Below are positions 55,206 through 63,650 of a stretch of 64,000 nucleotides of DNA, piece after piece. The DNA lies in the NCBI RefSeq assembly GCF_900104925.1, contig NZ_LT629735.1:528291-592290 (forward strand), written 5' to 3'. The DNA is from Opitutus sp. GAS368 (GTDB lineage: Bacteria; Verrucomicrobiota; Verrucomicrobiia; Opitutales; Opitutaceae). Below the pieces are notes generated by a model, which saw only the letters and a list, made by a program, of their open reading frames with translations, had not been told where the DNA came from and ran no database searches. The position numbers and the translations under genes are program-made. Position 1 is the first letter of the stretch, and each line of letters begins with the position of its first letter.

Positions 55206-56688
55206 TTGCGTCCGAAGGACGCAGGGACGGGAACAAAATCACGTCGCGGATGCTCTCGGCGCCGGTGAGCAGGATGCACAGGCGGTCGATGCCGACGCCC
55301 ATGCCGCCGGCGGGCGGCATGCCGTGCTCGAGCGCGAGCAGGAAGTCGGTGTCCATCTTCTGCTGCTCCTCGCCCACCTGCTTCTCGAACATCTCCCGCT
55401 GCACGAACGGGTCGTTCTGCTCGGAGTAGGCGGGCGCGACCTCCATGCCGCCGATGATGCACTCGAAGACGTCGATCAACGCCGGATCCTCGGCGTTGAG
55501 CTTGGCCAGGGGCGACAGCTCCTTGGGCAGGTGCGTGACGAAGGTCGGCTGGATGAGGGTCGGCTCGATCTTCTTGCCGAAAATCTCGTTAACGATCTCG
55601 TGTGTCTCCCAAGCCGGGTGGATCTCGAGGCCGAGCTTCTGCGCGGCTTCCGTGGCCTTCGCCTTGTAGTCGGCGGCGGTGCGCAGCGCGCTGAGCTTGA
55701 AGCCCACGGCCTCGTCGATCAGGTCGAAATAGCGCACCTCGCGCCACTCGCCGGCAAAGTTGATCAACTGGCCGCTGCCGGCGTGCTTGATCTCGGTCGC
55801 GCCGATGACGTCGCGGCAGATGTCGGTGAAGATGCCCTTGAGCAGCTCCATCATGCCGCGGAAATCCGAGTAGGCCTGGTAGACCTCGAGCATGGTGAAC
55901 TCGGGGTTGTGCTTCCGCGACACGCCCTCGTTGCGGAAGATGCGGCCGATCTCGAACACGCGGTCGTAGCCGCCGACGAGCAGGCGCTTGAGGCGCAGCT
56001 CGAGCGCGATGCGCAGGTAGAAATCGACGCCCAGCGCGTTGTGGTGGGTGACAAACGGCCGCGCCGCGGCGCCGCCGGCCACGCCCTCGAGCACGGGCGT
56101 CTCCACCTCGATAAATTTCCGGGTGGCGAGCGTCTGCCGGATGCTGGCGACGATGCGGCTGCGCAGCATGAGGCGCTTCCGCGACTCCTCGTTGACGATG
56201 AGGTCGAGGTAGCGCTGGCGGTAAACCTGCTCGGCGTCGGTCAGGCCGTGCCACTTCTCGGGCAGCGGACGCAGCGCCTTGGACACGAGGACATACTTGT
56301 CCACCCGCACGGTGACCTCGCCGCTCTTGGATTTGAACAGCGCGCCCTCGGCGCCGATGATGTCGCCGAGGTCGAGCTTCTTGAACGCCGCGTAGGCGTC
56401 GTCGCCCACCAGGTCCTTCTTCACGTAGAGCTGGATCTGGCCCTGCTGGTCGAGGATCTTGACGAACTGGCTCTTGCCCATGTCGCGGATGACGACGAGG
56501 CGGCCGGCGACCTTGACCGGCACGCTGTAGTCCGCGCCGTCGACGTAGGCTTTCAGCGCCTCCCCCGAAAAATGGGTCTGCACGGCGTTGGCACGGAAGG
56601 GATCCGAGCCCGCCGCGCGCATGTCCTGCAGCTTCTTGAGCCGCACGGCATACTGGTCGTGGGAAATGTCCGGAGGAATGTCGCTCAT
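55198..56688 (-). CDS. lysS: Lysyl-tRNA synthetase (class II)
   Basis: This 496-residue class II synthetase has an N-terminal OB-fold anticodon domain (VKVAGRLVVIRDMGKSQFVKILDQQGQIQLYV), motif 1 (FIEVETPVLEGVAGGAAARPF), motif 2 (FEIGRIFRNEGVSRKHNPEFTMLEVYQAY) and motif 3 (GGMGVGIDRLCILLTG). It charges tRNA-Lys. Length is typical. The last codons and the stop run into a family G repeat. lolC and lolD follow on the same strand. Confidence 0.97.
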   Translation of the reverse strand: MSDIPPDISHDQYAVRLKKLQDMRAAGSDPFRANAVQTHFSGEALKAYVDGADYSVPVKVAGRLVVIRDMGKSQFVKILDQQGQIQLYVKKDLVGDDAYAAFKKLDLGDIIGAEGALFKSKSGEVTVRVDKYVLVSKALRPLPEKWHGLTDAEQVYRQRYLDLIVNEESRKRLMLRSRIVASIRQTLATRKFIEVETPVLEGVAGGAAARPFVTHHNALGVDFYLRIALELRLKRLLVGGYDRVFEIGRIFRNEGVSRKHNPEFTMLEVYQAYSDFRGMMELLKGIFTDICRDVIGATEIKHAGSGQLINFAGEWREVRYFDLIDEAVGFKLSALRTAADYKAKATEAAQKLGLEIHPAWETHEIVNEIFGKKIEPTLIQPTFVTHLPKELSPLAKLNAEDPALIDVFECIIGGMEVAPAYSEQNDPFVQREMFEKQVGEEQQKMDTDFLLALEHGMPPAGGMGVGIDRLCILLTGAESIRDVILFPSLRPSDAKG

Positions 56689-56770
56689 GGAATGGCGCAG
56701 GCTTGGTCACCGGCCCACCGGGGGCAATTGGAAATTAATGCGGATCGGGCCCTGCGTCATCGTATTCCAA

Positions 56771-56842
56771 AGGTGGAACCTGACCTCCGGGCAGGTTATT
56801 CGTGCGCGCGCCCAAAACCCGTCCGGAGGCCGGGTTCCACCC
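56771..56842. repeat. Family B palindrome upstream of lipB
   Basis: GGTGGAACCTGACCTCCGGG faces CCGTCCGGAGGCCGGGTTCC; the gap between the divergent lysS and lipB genes is otherwise plain. Confidence 0.85.
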
Positions 56843-56889
56843 ATGAAAAAGTTGCGCTCAGGGCGGCCTTGGCCGAAAGTGGCGGCCGC

Positions 56890-57561
56890 ATGAGCACCTC
56901 CGCCCCCGCCGCCCCGGCCCTCGCGACCCTTGATTGGGGCCGCACCGGCTACGCCGATGCCTGGTCGCGGCAGGAGGAACTCGTGGCCCGGCGCAACGCC
57001 GGCGAGGCGGGCGACACGCTGGTCTTCACGGAGCACGACCCGGTCTACACCCTCGGCGTGCGCAAGGGCGCCGAGGAACACCTGATCTGGGACGAGGCCG
57101 AGCTGACCCGCCGCGGCATCGCGGTCTGCAAGACCAACCGCGGTGGCGACATCACCTACCACGGCCCCGGCCAGATCGTCGGTTACCCGATCATCAATCT
57201 CGCCTCGCGAAAAGACCTCCACGCCTACCTCCGCCTGCTCGAGCAGATCCTGATCAACACCGTCGGCACCTTCGGCCTCGCCGCGGCCCGCCGCGAGGGC
57301 AAGACCGGCATCTGGCTCGGCCCGCGCAAGATCGCCGCCATCGGCGTCGCGGTAAAGAAGTGGACGACCTATCACGGTTTCGCCCTCAACGTGGATGCCG
57401 ACCTCGCGCCCTTCACCGGCATCGTGCCCTGCGGCATCACCGACGGCACCGTCACCTCCCTGGCCGCCGAGCTCGGGTCGGCGCCCTCCGCCGAAGAGGT
57501 GAAACGCGTATTGGCGCTTGAATTCTCGACCCTCCTGCCGAGATTCTTCGCCGGTCTATGA
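56890..57561 (+). CDS. lipB: Octanoyl-ACP:protein N-octanoyltransferase
   Basis: LipB transfers octanoate from acyl carrier protein to lipoyl domains. The motifs are RGGDITYHGPGQIVGYPIINL, the lysine in RKIAAIGVAVKKW and the acyl-thioester cysteine in IVPCGITDGTVTSL. At 223 residues its length is normal. Its stop overlaps the lipA start by four bases (ATGA), so the two lipoate genes are translationally coupled. Confidence 0.96.
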   Translation: MSTSAPAAPALATLDWGRTGYADAWSRQEELVARRNAGEAGDTLVFTEHDPVYTLGVRKGAEEHLIWDEAELTRRGIAVCKTNRGGDITYHGPGQIVGYPIINLASRKDLHAYLRLLEQILINTVGTFGLAAARREGKTGIWLGPRKIAAIGVAVKKWTTYHGFALNVDADLAPFTGIVPCGITDGTVTSLAAELGSAPSAEEVKRVLALEFSTLLPRFFAGL

Positions 57562-58457
57562 CGCCCACCAACCGCAAACCCGACTGGCTCCGCGCCAAGC
57601 TGCCCTCCGGCCCGGCCTACCAGGCCACGCGCCGGCTGGTCGAGGAGAACAAGCTCCACACCGTTTGCCAGAGCGCGCAGTGCCCCAACATCGGCGAATG
57701 CTGGTCGCGCGGCACGGCGACGGTGATGATCCTGGGCAACATCTGCACGCGTTCCTGTAATTTCTGCGCGATCCAGACCGGCCGGCCGACCGAATTCGAC
57801 TTGGGCGAGCCCGCCCGCGTGGCCGACGCCGTCGCCAAGATGGGCCTCAAGCACTGCGTCATCACCTCCGTCGCCCGCGACGACCTGAAGGACGGCGGCG
57901 CCAGCGTCTGGGCCGCGACCATCCGCGCCACGAAATACCGTAATCCGCAGTGCGCGATCGAGGTGCTCACGCCCGACTGGAAGGGCCGCATGCACGACCT
58001 CGACACCGTGCTCGACGCCAAGCCCGACATCTTCAACCACAACGTCGAGACGATCGAGCGCCTGCAGAAGCCCGTCCGCGTGCAGGCCCGCTACGAGCGC
58101 AGCCTCAGCGTGCTGCGCCACGCCAAGGCGCGCGGCTTCACGACCAAGACCGGCATCATGCTCGGCCTGGGCGAGACGCCGGCCGAGGTGGAAAAGTGCC
58201 TGCGCGACATCGCCGCCGAGAAGGTCGATATCCTCACGCTCGGCCAATATCTCCAGCCCACCCCGCAGCACTGGAAGATCGACCGCTGGGTGACGCCCGA
58301 GGAGTTCAAGCACTGGAAGGAATTTTGCCTCGGCATCGGCTTTGGCGTCGTGGAGAGCGGCCCGCTCGTGCGCTCGAGCTACCACGCCGACGAGCAGTCG
58401 TCGAAATACACCGGCGAGGAGCACCTGAACATCTCGCCGACGCTGGCGAACGCATGA
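57558..58457 (+). CDS. lipA: Lipoyl synthase
   Basis: This radical SAM enzyme inserts two sulfurs into protein-bound octanoate. The auxiliary-cluster cysteines are in CQSAQCPNIGEC, the radical SAM cysteines in CTRSCNFC, and the C-terminal serine ligand is in VRSSYHADEQS. It has 299 residues. Together with lipB it provides the complete endogenous lipoylation pathway. Confidence 0.97.
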   Translation: MTPTNRKPDWLRAKLPSGPAYQATRRLVEENKLHTVCQSAQCPNIGECWSRGTATVMILGNICTRSCNFCAIQTGRPTEFDLGEPARVADAVAKMGLKHCVITSVARDDLKDGGASVWAATIRATKYRNPQCAIEVLTPDWKGRMHDLDTVLDAKPDIFNHNVETIERLQKPVRVQARYERSLSVLRHAKARGFTTKTGIMLGLGETPAEVEKCLRDIAAEKVDILTLGQYLQPTPQHWKIDRWVTPEEFKHWKEFCLGIGFGVVESGPLVRSSYHADEQSSKYTGEEHLNISPTLANA

Positions 58458-58536
58458 TGTAGGGCGGGATCACCGCATCCCGCCGGTTCGTGATCAGGGC
58501 GATATTCCAGGCGGGATACGGTGATCCCGCCCTACA
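58458..58536. repeat. Family A dual-hairpin palindrome (GTAGGGCGGGATCACC subtype)
   Basis: TGTAGGGCGGGATCACCGCA and TACGGTGATCCCGCCCTACA enclose two hairpins joined by GGTTCGTGATCAGGGCGATA. It directly follows the lipA stop. Confidence 0.92.
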
Positions 58537-58540
58537 ATAA

Positions 58541-58737
58541 GATTTCCCTCGCAGAAAGCCTCGGCGGGGCTGATTTCTTGCCGCAAAAGCCCACGCATAG
58601 AAACCAGAAGGAAATCGTCGAGGACCGGCTGCCGCGTTTCACAGCCGTGCCCCTCAAGAACTTCGATCGTTACATCCTGCTGACCAACTTCGACGCTACG
58701 CCGAGCTGTTCGTCCACTGGAACCCGCGTGCGATGCC
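58541..58737 (+). pseudogene. Decayed copy of the 5' end of amn
   Basis: This stretch aligns throughout with 60820-61015, the upstream region and first codons of amn (shared words include GCCCCTCAAGAACTTCG, ACATCCTGCTGACCAACTTC and GAGCTGTTCG). The start ATG has become ATA, one base is missing near 58694, and the copy ends after about 45 codons. It is a non-functional fragment. Together with intact amn it brackets the TonB-dependent receptor gene. Confidence 0.9.
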
Positions 58738-58776
58738 GGCAATTTTAGGCTCTACAGGTTGTCCTCCCGCGGTTGA

Positions 58777-60804
58777 ATGTCCGCCTCCATGCCCCTCCGT
58801 CCGCCGGCCTTCCTCACCACCCTCTGCCTCTGCGCGTTCGCCCACCCGCTTTTCGCCCAGTCCGCCGCCCCTGAGGCCGTCAAGCTCCCGACCCTCTCGG
58901 TCAACGAGCGACTGGACCAGACCGCCGACCATCCCAGCCTCGTCCCCGTCGCCGACGGCCTGGCAGACGGTGCTTTCGCCGGGCTCGCCCGGCAAGTCGC
59001 CGGCCTCGCCGTGAACGATTCCGGCGCCCGCGGCTTCGGTCAGACGGTCACGCTGCGGGGACTCGGCAACACGCCGTTCTTCGGCGACGCCTCGGTGCCG
59101 GTCTATCTCGACGACATCCCGCTCGCCAGCGGCTTCACGTTCCCCACGGAGCTGTATGATTTCGGCCGGATGACCGTCTACCGCGGCCCGCAGGCCGCCA
59201 CGCTCTTCGGCCGGGCGGGCGACGCCGGCGTGATCCAGTTCACTTCCACCGCCCCGGGCGCCAGCGGCACGGCGCGCCTCGGCGCCACCGTGGGCTCCTA
59301 CGGTCAGCTCGCTTTCAATGTGTCGGCCCAGACGGCGCGCAGCACGGAGTCCGACGTCTCGGCGCAACTCGGCACGAGCCGGCGCGACGGTTACATTGAG
59401 AATACTTTGCTCAAGCAGACCGTGGATGACCGCCGGGCCGTGTTCGGGCGCGTCCAGCTGCACTACCGGCCGGCCCCGGACCTGGAACTCTCGCTGCATC
59501 TGCTCGGGCAGCAATCCCGCGACGGCGCGCAGGCCCTCGTCCCGCTCGGTGGGCCGTATTACGAGGTCAGTCGCGGCAAGGAAGGCGTGTCCGACGCGGA
59601 CTTCGCCGCGATCGCCGCCGGCCTCACCAAGCGGCTGGCCGGCGCCACGCTCACGGCCACCACGAGTTATTCCGACTGGAACCTGTCCCCCTACTCCAAC
59701 CGCTTGGTCGTCTTTGGCGGCGTCAACTTCGACTCGGCGCTGACCCAGTCGCAACGCACCTTCAACGAGGAGCTGCGCTATGCCGGCGAACATCTGACGC
59801 TCGGCGCGTTCTACTCGACCTCCCGCACCCGCGGCGCGGCCGACCGCATCTTCAACGGCTTTCCGGTCGAGGGGTCGGCTTTCACCACCGACGCCGATCT
59901 GCTCGCGCTGTCCGGCCGCGTGTCCTTCACGCCCGCGCCGGGCTGGTCGATCACACCCGGCCTGCGCGTCGAACGCACCGCGAAGGAATTCGAACGCATC
60001 GAGACCATCCCGTCCTCGACCGTGATGCGGCGCGACGACGCCTGGCCGGCCTTTCTCCCGAGCATCGTCGTGGGCCGCCGGTTCGACGAGACGACCGATT
60101 TCACGCTCACCCTGGGCCGCGGCTTCAAGCCCGGCGGTTACTCGGCCTACACGGGCCGGGCCGACCTGGCGGGCTTCGGCCCCGAGAGCTCCTGGAGCCT
60201 GGAAGCCGCGGTGACCGCCGCGCCGCGTGATTCCAACCTCAGCTGCACGGCCCGGGCCTACGTCTCCCGTGTCAGCGGTTACCAGATCGAACGCTCCTTC
60301 GCCGTGCCGGGCGCCACCGCCGACGAATACCTCGTCGTCAACGCCAGCCGCGCACGGGTGCTGGGCGTTGAGCTGGAGTCCGTGTGGCGGGCCGGCCACG
60401 ACATCAGCGTGACCCTCGCGGCCTCCGTCTCCCGCGCCACGCTGGAGGACTTCACCGATCCGTTCACCGGCGCCACTTACTCGGGCCGCCAGGCGCCCTA
60501 CGCCCCGGCCGGCAACGGCGCGCTGCGCGTCGATTACCGGCCCGCCACCGGTTTCTTCGCCGGCGCCGGGCTCACCTGGACCGGCACCACCTACTACGAC
60601 GAAAAGGAGACGGCGTCGCTGGCGCAGCGCTCCTACTCCTTGGTCGACGCGGAGGCCGGCTACGCCTTTGCCCGCGGCGACATCCGTCTTTTCGGCCGCA
60701 ACCTCACCGACAAGGCCTACTACAGCGCCATCATCCCCGGGGTGAAGCACGGCACCCCGGGCGCCCCCGCCACCTGGGGCGCCGCGCTCGCGCTCCGCTG
60801 GTAG
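58777..60804 (+). CDS. TonB-dependent receptor
   Basis: The protein has 675 residues. A signal peptide (TTLCLCAFAHPLFAQ) is followed by a short N-terminus, a plug domain (about 45-155: VTLRGLGNTPFFGDASVPVYLDDIPLASG, MTVYRGPQAATLFGRAGDAGVIQFTS) and a 22-strand-type barrel ending in an aromatic-terminated strand (WGAALALRW). The sequence resembles receptors for ferric siderophores or other metal chelates (RPGTLYG-like wording as RGPQAATLFG, and NLTDKAYYS at the end). Regulation is not visible. It lies between a partial copy and the intact copy of amn. Confidence 0.93.
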   Translation: MSASMPLRPPAFLTTLCLCAFAHPLFAQSAAPEAVKLPTLSVNERLDQTADHPSLVPVADGLADGAFAGLARQVAGLAVNDSGARGFGQTVTLRGLGNTPFFGDASVPVYLDDIPLASGFTFPTELYDFGRMTVYRGPQAATLFGRAGDAGVIQFTSTAPGASGTARLGATVGSYGQLAFNVSAQTARSTESDVSAQLGTSRRDGYIENTLLKQTVDDRRAVFGRVQLHYRPAPDLELSLHLLGQQSRDGAQALVPLGGPYYEVSRGKEGVSDADFAAIAAGLTKRLAGATLTATTSYSDWNLSPYSNRLVVFGGVNFDSALTQSQRTFNEELRYAGEHLTLGAFYSTSRTRGAADRIFNGFPVEGSAFTTDADLLALSGRVSFTPAPGWSITPGLRVERTAKEFERIETIPSSTVMRRDDAWPAFLPSIVVGRRFDETTDFTLTLGRGFKPGGYSAYTGRADLAGFGPESSWSLEAAVTAAPRDSNLSCTARAYVSRVSGYQIERSFAVPGATADEYLVVNASRARVLGVELESVWRAGHDISVTLAASVSRATLEDFTDPFTGATYSGRQAPYAPAGNGALRVDYRPATGFFAGAGLTWTGTTYYDEKETASLAQRSYSLVDAEAGYAFARGDIRLFGRNLTDKAYYSAIIPGVKHGTPGAPATWGAALALRW

Positions 60805-60876
60805 GCCGGGGCGCCGGAGGATTTGCCTCGCCGAAATCCGCGGCAGGGTTAATTTTTTGCCGGCAAAAGCCCATTC

Positions 60877-61647
60877 ATGGAAACCAAGAAGAGAATCGTC
60901 GAGAACTGGCTGCCGCGCTACACGGGCGTGCCCCTCAAGAACTTCGGCCGCTACATCCTGCTGACCAACTTCGACCGCTACGTCGAGCTGTTCGCCCACT
61001 GGAACCGCGTGCCGGTCCACGGCCGGAACAAGCCCATGCCCAGCGCCACCGCGCACGGCATCACCATCATCAACTTCGGCATGGGCAGCGCCACCGCCGC
61101 CACCGTCATGGACCTGCTCAGCGCCATCAATCCCGAGGCCGTCCTGTTCCTCGGCAAGTGCGGCGGCCTCAAGCACCGCGCCAAGATCGGCAGCCTCATC
61201 CTCCCCATCGCCGCCATCCGCGGCGAGGGCACGAGCAACGACTACTTCCCGCCCGAGGTGCCCGCCCTGCCCTCCTTCGCGCTGCAAAAGGCGATCTCCA
61301 CCACCATCCGCGATCACAAGAAGGACTACTGGACCGGCACCGTCTACACCACCAACCGCCGCGTCTGGGAGCACGACCTGGACTTCAAGAAATACCTGAA
61401 GAAGGTCCGCGCCATGGCCGTGGACATGGAGACCGCCACCATCTTCACCACCGGCTTCGCCAACGAGATTCCCACCGGCACGCTCCTGCTCGTCTCCGAC
61501 GAGCCGATGACCCCCGAGGGCGTCAAGACCGCCGAGAGCGACAAGAACGTCGACGACAAGCACGTCTCGATGCACCTGCGCATCGGCATCGATTCCCTGA
61601 AGCAGCTCATCAACAACGGGCTCACCGTAAAGCACCTGAAGTTCTGA
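60877..61647 (+). CDS. amn: AMP nucleosidase (short form)
   Basis: The enzyme splits AMP into adenine and ribose-5-phosphate. The 256-residue protein has the nucleoside-phosphorylase fold: VHGRNKPMPSATAHGITIINFGMGSATAATVMDLL, EAVLFLGKCGGLKHRAKIGSLILPIAAIRGEG, AVDMETATIFTTGFAN and LLLVSDEPMTPEGVK with the catalytic aspartate. It is the short variant without the N-terminal regulatory domain of the E. coli protein. A truncated, broken copy of its 5' end lies 2.3 kb upstream. Confidence 0.92.
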   Translation: METKKRIVENWLPRYTGVPLKNFGRYILLTNFDRYVELFAHWNRVPVHGRNKPMPSATAHGITIINFGMGSATAATVMDLLSAINPEAVLFLGKCGGLKHRAKIGSLILPIAAIRGEGTSNDYFPPEVPALPSFALQKAISTTIRDHKKDYWTGTVYTTNRRVWEHDLDFKKYLKKVRAMAVDMETATIFTTGFANEIPTGTLLLVSDEPMTPEGVKTAESDKNVDDKHVSMHLRIGIDSLKQLINNGLTVKHLKF

Positions 61648-61660
61648 ACGAAGCGGGATT

Positions 61661-61830
61661 CTCCGCGGATTACACAGATGAACGCGGATGAATACTCTAG
61701 ATTGTCATTTTGAGCGCAGCGAAGAATCCAGGACGATGCACGCCGGCGGACACACTGATAGATTCTTCGCTGCGCCCAGAATAACGGTTATCTGAATTTA
61801 TCCGTGTTAATCCGTGTCATCCGTGGTTAA
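61661..61830. repeat. Family D palindrome with a family C palindrome inside
   Basis: The outer arms are GCGGATTACACAGATGAACG-like (61661-61693) and TCCGTGTTAATCCGTGTCAT-like (61800-61830). The inner family C element spans 61704-61785 (GTCATTTTGAGCGCAGCGAA ... TTCGCTGCGCCCAGAATAAC). The arrangement equals the pre-insertion state of the IS110 site at 21045-22444. Confidence 0.85.
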
Positions 61831-61842
61831 AGAAATGCCGCG

Positions 61843-62535
61843 ATGCTGATCAGGATCAAAGGCGCGATTTCCAACTGCTACCTGCTGCCCGGCGAAAAAC
61901 CCGTGCTGGTGGATACCGGCGCGCCGGGCGATCTCCGGCGCATCCTCGCGGCGCTCAAGTCGCACGGGCTCGAGCCGAGACAGCTCGCGCTCATCCTGCT
62001 CACCCACGGCCACAGCGACCACGCCGGCTGCGCCGCCGAATTGAAGCGCCGCAGCGGCGCGCAGGTCGCGATCCACGCCGGCGACGCCGCGCTGGTCCGG
62101 GCCGGGCGCAACGGCGTGATCGCCGTGCAGGACACGCTTGGGCGCATCCTCCGCCCGTTCGTCGACGAGGAGTTCGAGGCCTTCGAGCCCGACCTGGTCT
62201 TCCAGCAGGGCATCGCGCTCGAGCCCTACGGCCTCCGGGGCCGCGTGGTGCCGACGCCGGGCCACACCCCCGGCTCGGCCTCCGTGGTGCTCGCCAGCGG
62301 CGAGGCGCTCATCGGCGACGTGCTCCGCGGCAGCCTTGTCTGGCCGAACAAGGCGCGCGACCACTACTTCTGCAACGACCCCGAGCGCAACCAGCGCAGC
62401 ATTGTGAAGCTCGCGCGCGAGGGCCTGCTGCGCTGCCACCCGGGCACCTTCGGCAGCTTTCCCGGCGCCGAGCTCGGCCGCTTCCTCTCCACCGACGGCG
62501 GCGAGGTGTTCGAGCTCTCCGGCGAACCGGTGTGA
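61843..62535 (+). CDS. Metallo-beta-lactamase-fold hydrolase
   Basis: This 230-residue protein has the metal-binding motif LLTHGHSDHAGCAAELKRR, further ligands in PTPGHTPGSASVVL, LIGDVLRGSL and CHPGTFG. It is related to the glyoxalase II-like branch (VLVDTGAPGDLRRIL, NCYLL). Members hydrolyse thioesters, lactones or other esters; the substrate is unknown. The final His ligand sits in the unusual context R-C-H-P-G-T. Confidence 0.88.
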   Translation: MLIRIKGAISNCYLLPGEKPVLVDTGAPGDLRRILAALKSHGLEPRQLALILLTHGHSDHAGCAAELKRRSGAQVAIHAGDAALVRAGRNGVIAVQDTLGRILRPFVDEEFEAFEPDLVFQQGIALEPYGLRGRVVPTPGHTPGSASVVLASGEALIGDVLRGSLVWPNKARDHYFCNDPERNQRSIVKLAREGLLRCHPGTFGSFPGAELGRFLSTDGGEVFELSGEPV

Positions 62536-62545
62536 CCCAAAACCG

Positions 62546-62605
62546 GTAGGGCGAATCCTCCGGATGAGCCGCGAATCAACGGCTCGTCGGGACGACTCGC
62601 CCTGC
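62546..62605. repeat. Family A-like dual-hairpin palindrome
   Basis: GTAGGGCGAATCCTCCGG faces GGACGACTCGCCCTGC, with a GAGCCG...CGGCTC hairpin in the middle. It separates the convergent MBL and YtkA-like genes. Confidence 0.78.
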
Positions 62606-62612
62606 CAACGAA

Positions 62613-63506
62613 TCACGGCGCCACGTCCACCCAGAAGGGCACGAAGGCCTCGCTGCCGTCGAGGTTGACCTGCGCCCAGATGACGTAGCGGCCGGGTGCC
62701 GGGATCGTGACCTTGAAATTCAGCTCGGGCCGCAGCGCGTCGGGCGGCTTGCTCAGGTCGATCTCGGCCGGATGCAGGTGGGCAAAGCCGCTGCGGGCCT
62801 CGTCGAAGGCCACCAGATGGGCGAAGGCGCCCATCACCGGCTGCAGCGGCACGGGGATTTTCTCCCGGCCCTGGCTCTCGATCCGGAACTTGAGGTCCGC
62901 CACCTTGCCGGCCTGGAACACCGGCGGCGTCACGAGCTCGAAGTTGAAGCCGCCCAGCTGGGCCGTCGTGTTCGGCTCGCGGGTGACCGTGGCCACGGTG
63001 CCGGGCACGGTGAAATCGGCCGAGGCGTAGAGGCCGCGCTGCGTCGCGGCCGGCGTGAAATCGGCGAACACCCGGTAGGTGCCGGGGCGGGCCGGCGTCA
63101 GCGTGAACTTCCACTCCCCGTCCCGGCGGCCGGGCTCGGGGTGCACGTGCTGGTAGTCGCTGAGCGTGGGATCGACGATGAGCAGGTGCAGCTTGCGGGT
63201 GTGCGCGACGAGGAGATCCGCCGGGGCGACGGGCTTGCCGCTGGCGGTGGCCAGCTTCAGCGTGAAGTTCACCGGCGAGCCGACCGCCGGGGCGCGGTCG
63301 GCCGTCAGCGTGACCACGACCGGCGAGCGCACGGCGACGACCGGGATGAACTGCGGGTTCGCGGGATCGCAGAATTCGAGCACACCCTTCCCCTCCATCC
63401 GGAAATCCATGTGGTTGAGGTTGCTGCCCGTCGGCAGCAGCCGCACACCCACGTAGAGCGCCAGCGCCACGGCGGTGATGAGGATGATCTGGTTGCGCGG
63501 GGTCAT
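62613..63506 (-). CDS. Membrane-anchored YtkA-like protein
   Basis: This 297-residue protein has one N-terminal membrane helix (about 5-25, IILITAVALALYVGVRLL) and an exported domain made of beta-sandwich segments (VNFTLKLATASGKPVAPADLLVAHTRKLHLLIVDPTLSDYQHVHPEPGRRDGEWKFTLTPARPGTYRVFADFTP and a similar second half: MGAFAHLVAFDEARSGFAHLHPAEIDL). The H-x-H-P-E/A motifs in both halves look like copper-binding sites. It follows a SCO1/SenC gene on the same strand, so a role in copper handling for cytochrome oxidase assembly is plausible but inferred. Confidence 0.7.
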   Translation of the reverse strand: MTPRNQIILITAVALALYVGVRLLPTGSNLNHMDFRMEGKGVLEFCDPANPQFIPVVAVRSPVVVTLTADRAPAVGSPVNFTLKLATASGKPVAPADLLVAHTRKLHLLIVDPTLSDYQHVHPEPGRRDGEWKFTLTPARPGTYRVFADFTPAATQRGLYASADFTVPGTVATVTREPNTTAQLGGFNFELVTPPVFQAGKVADLKFRIESQGREKIPVPLQPVMGAFAHLVAFDEARSGFAHLHPAEIDLSKPPDALRPELNFKVTIPAPGRYVIWAQVNLDGSEAFVPFWVDVAP

Positions 63507-63543
63507 GGGTGGAACGTTTCGCCGCCCCTAAATCTCACGATTT

Positions 63544-63625
63544 GTCATTCTGAGCGTAGCGAAGAATCCAGCATGATACACGCCGACGGTCATGTTGATG
63601 GATTCTTCGCTACGCTCAGAATGAC
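63544..63625. repeat. Family C palindrome
   Basis: This is the best-preserved family C copy: GTCATTCTGAGCGTAGCGAA (from 63544) faces TTCGCTACGCTCAGAATGAC (to 63625). It lies between the SCO-like and YtkA-like genes. Confidence 0.95.
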
Positions 63626-63650
63626 AGCAAAATACATTTTGCCGGCTCGC

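Noticed and set aside
58696-61635. 979-codon open frame antisense to the TonB receptor and amn
   Set aside because: It spans two real genes and a pseudogene and has no domain signature.
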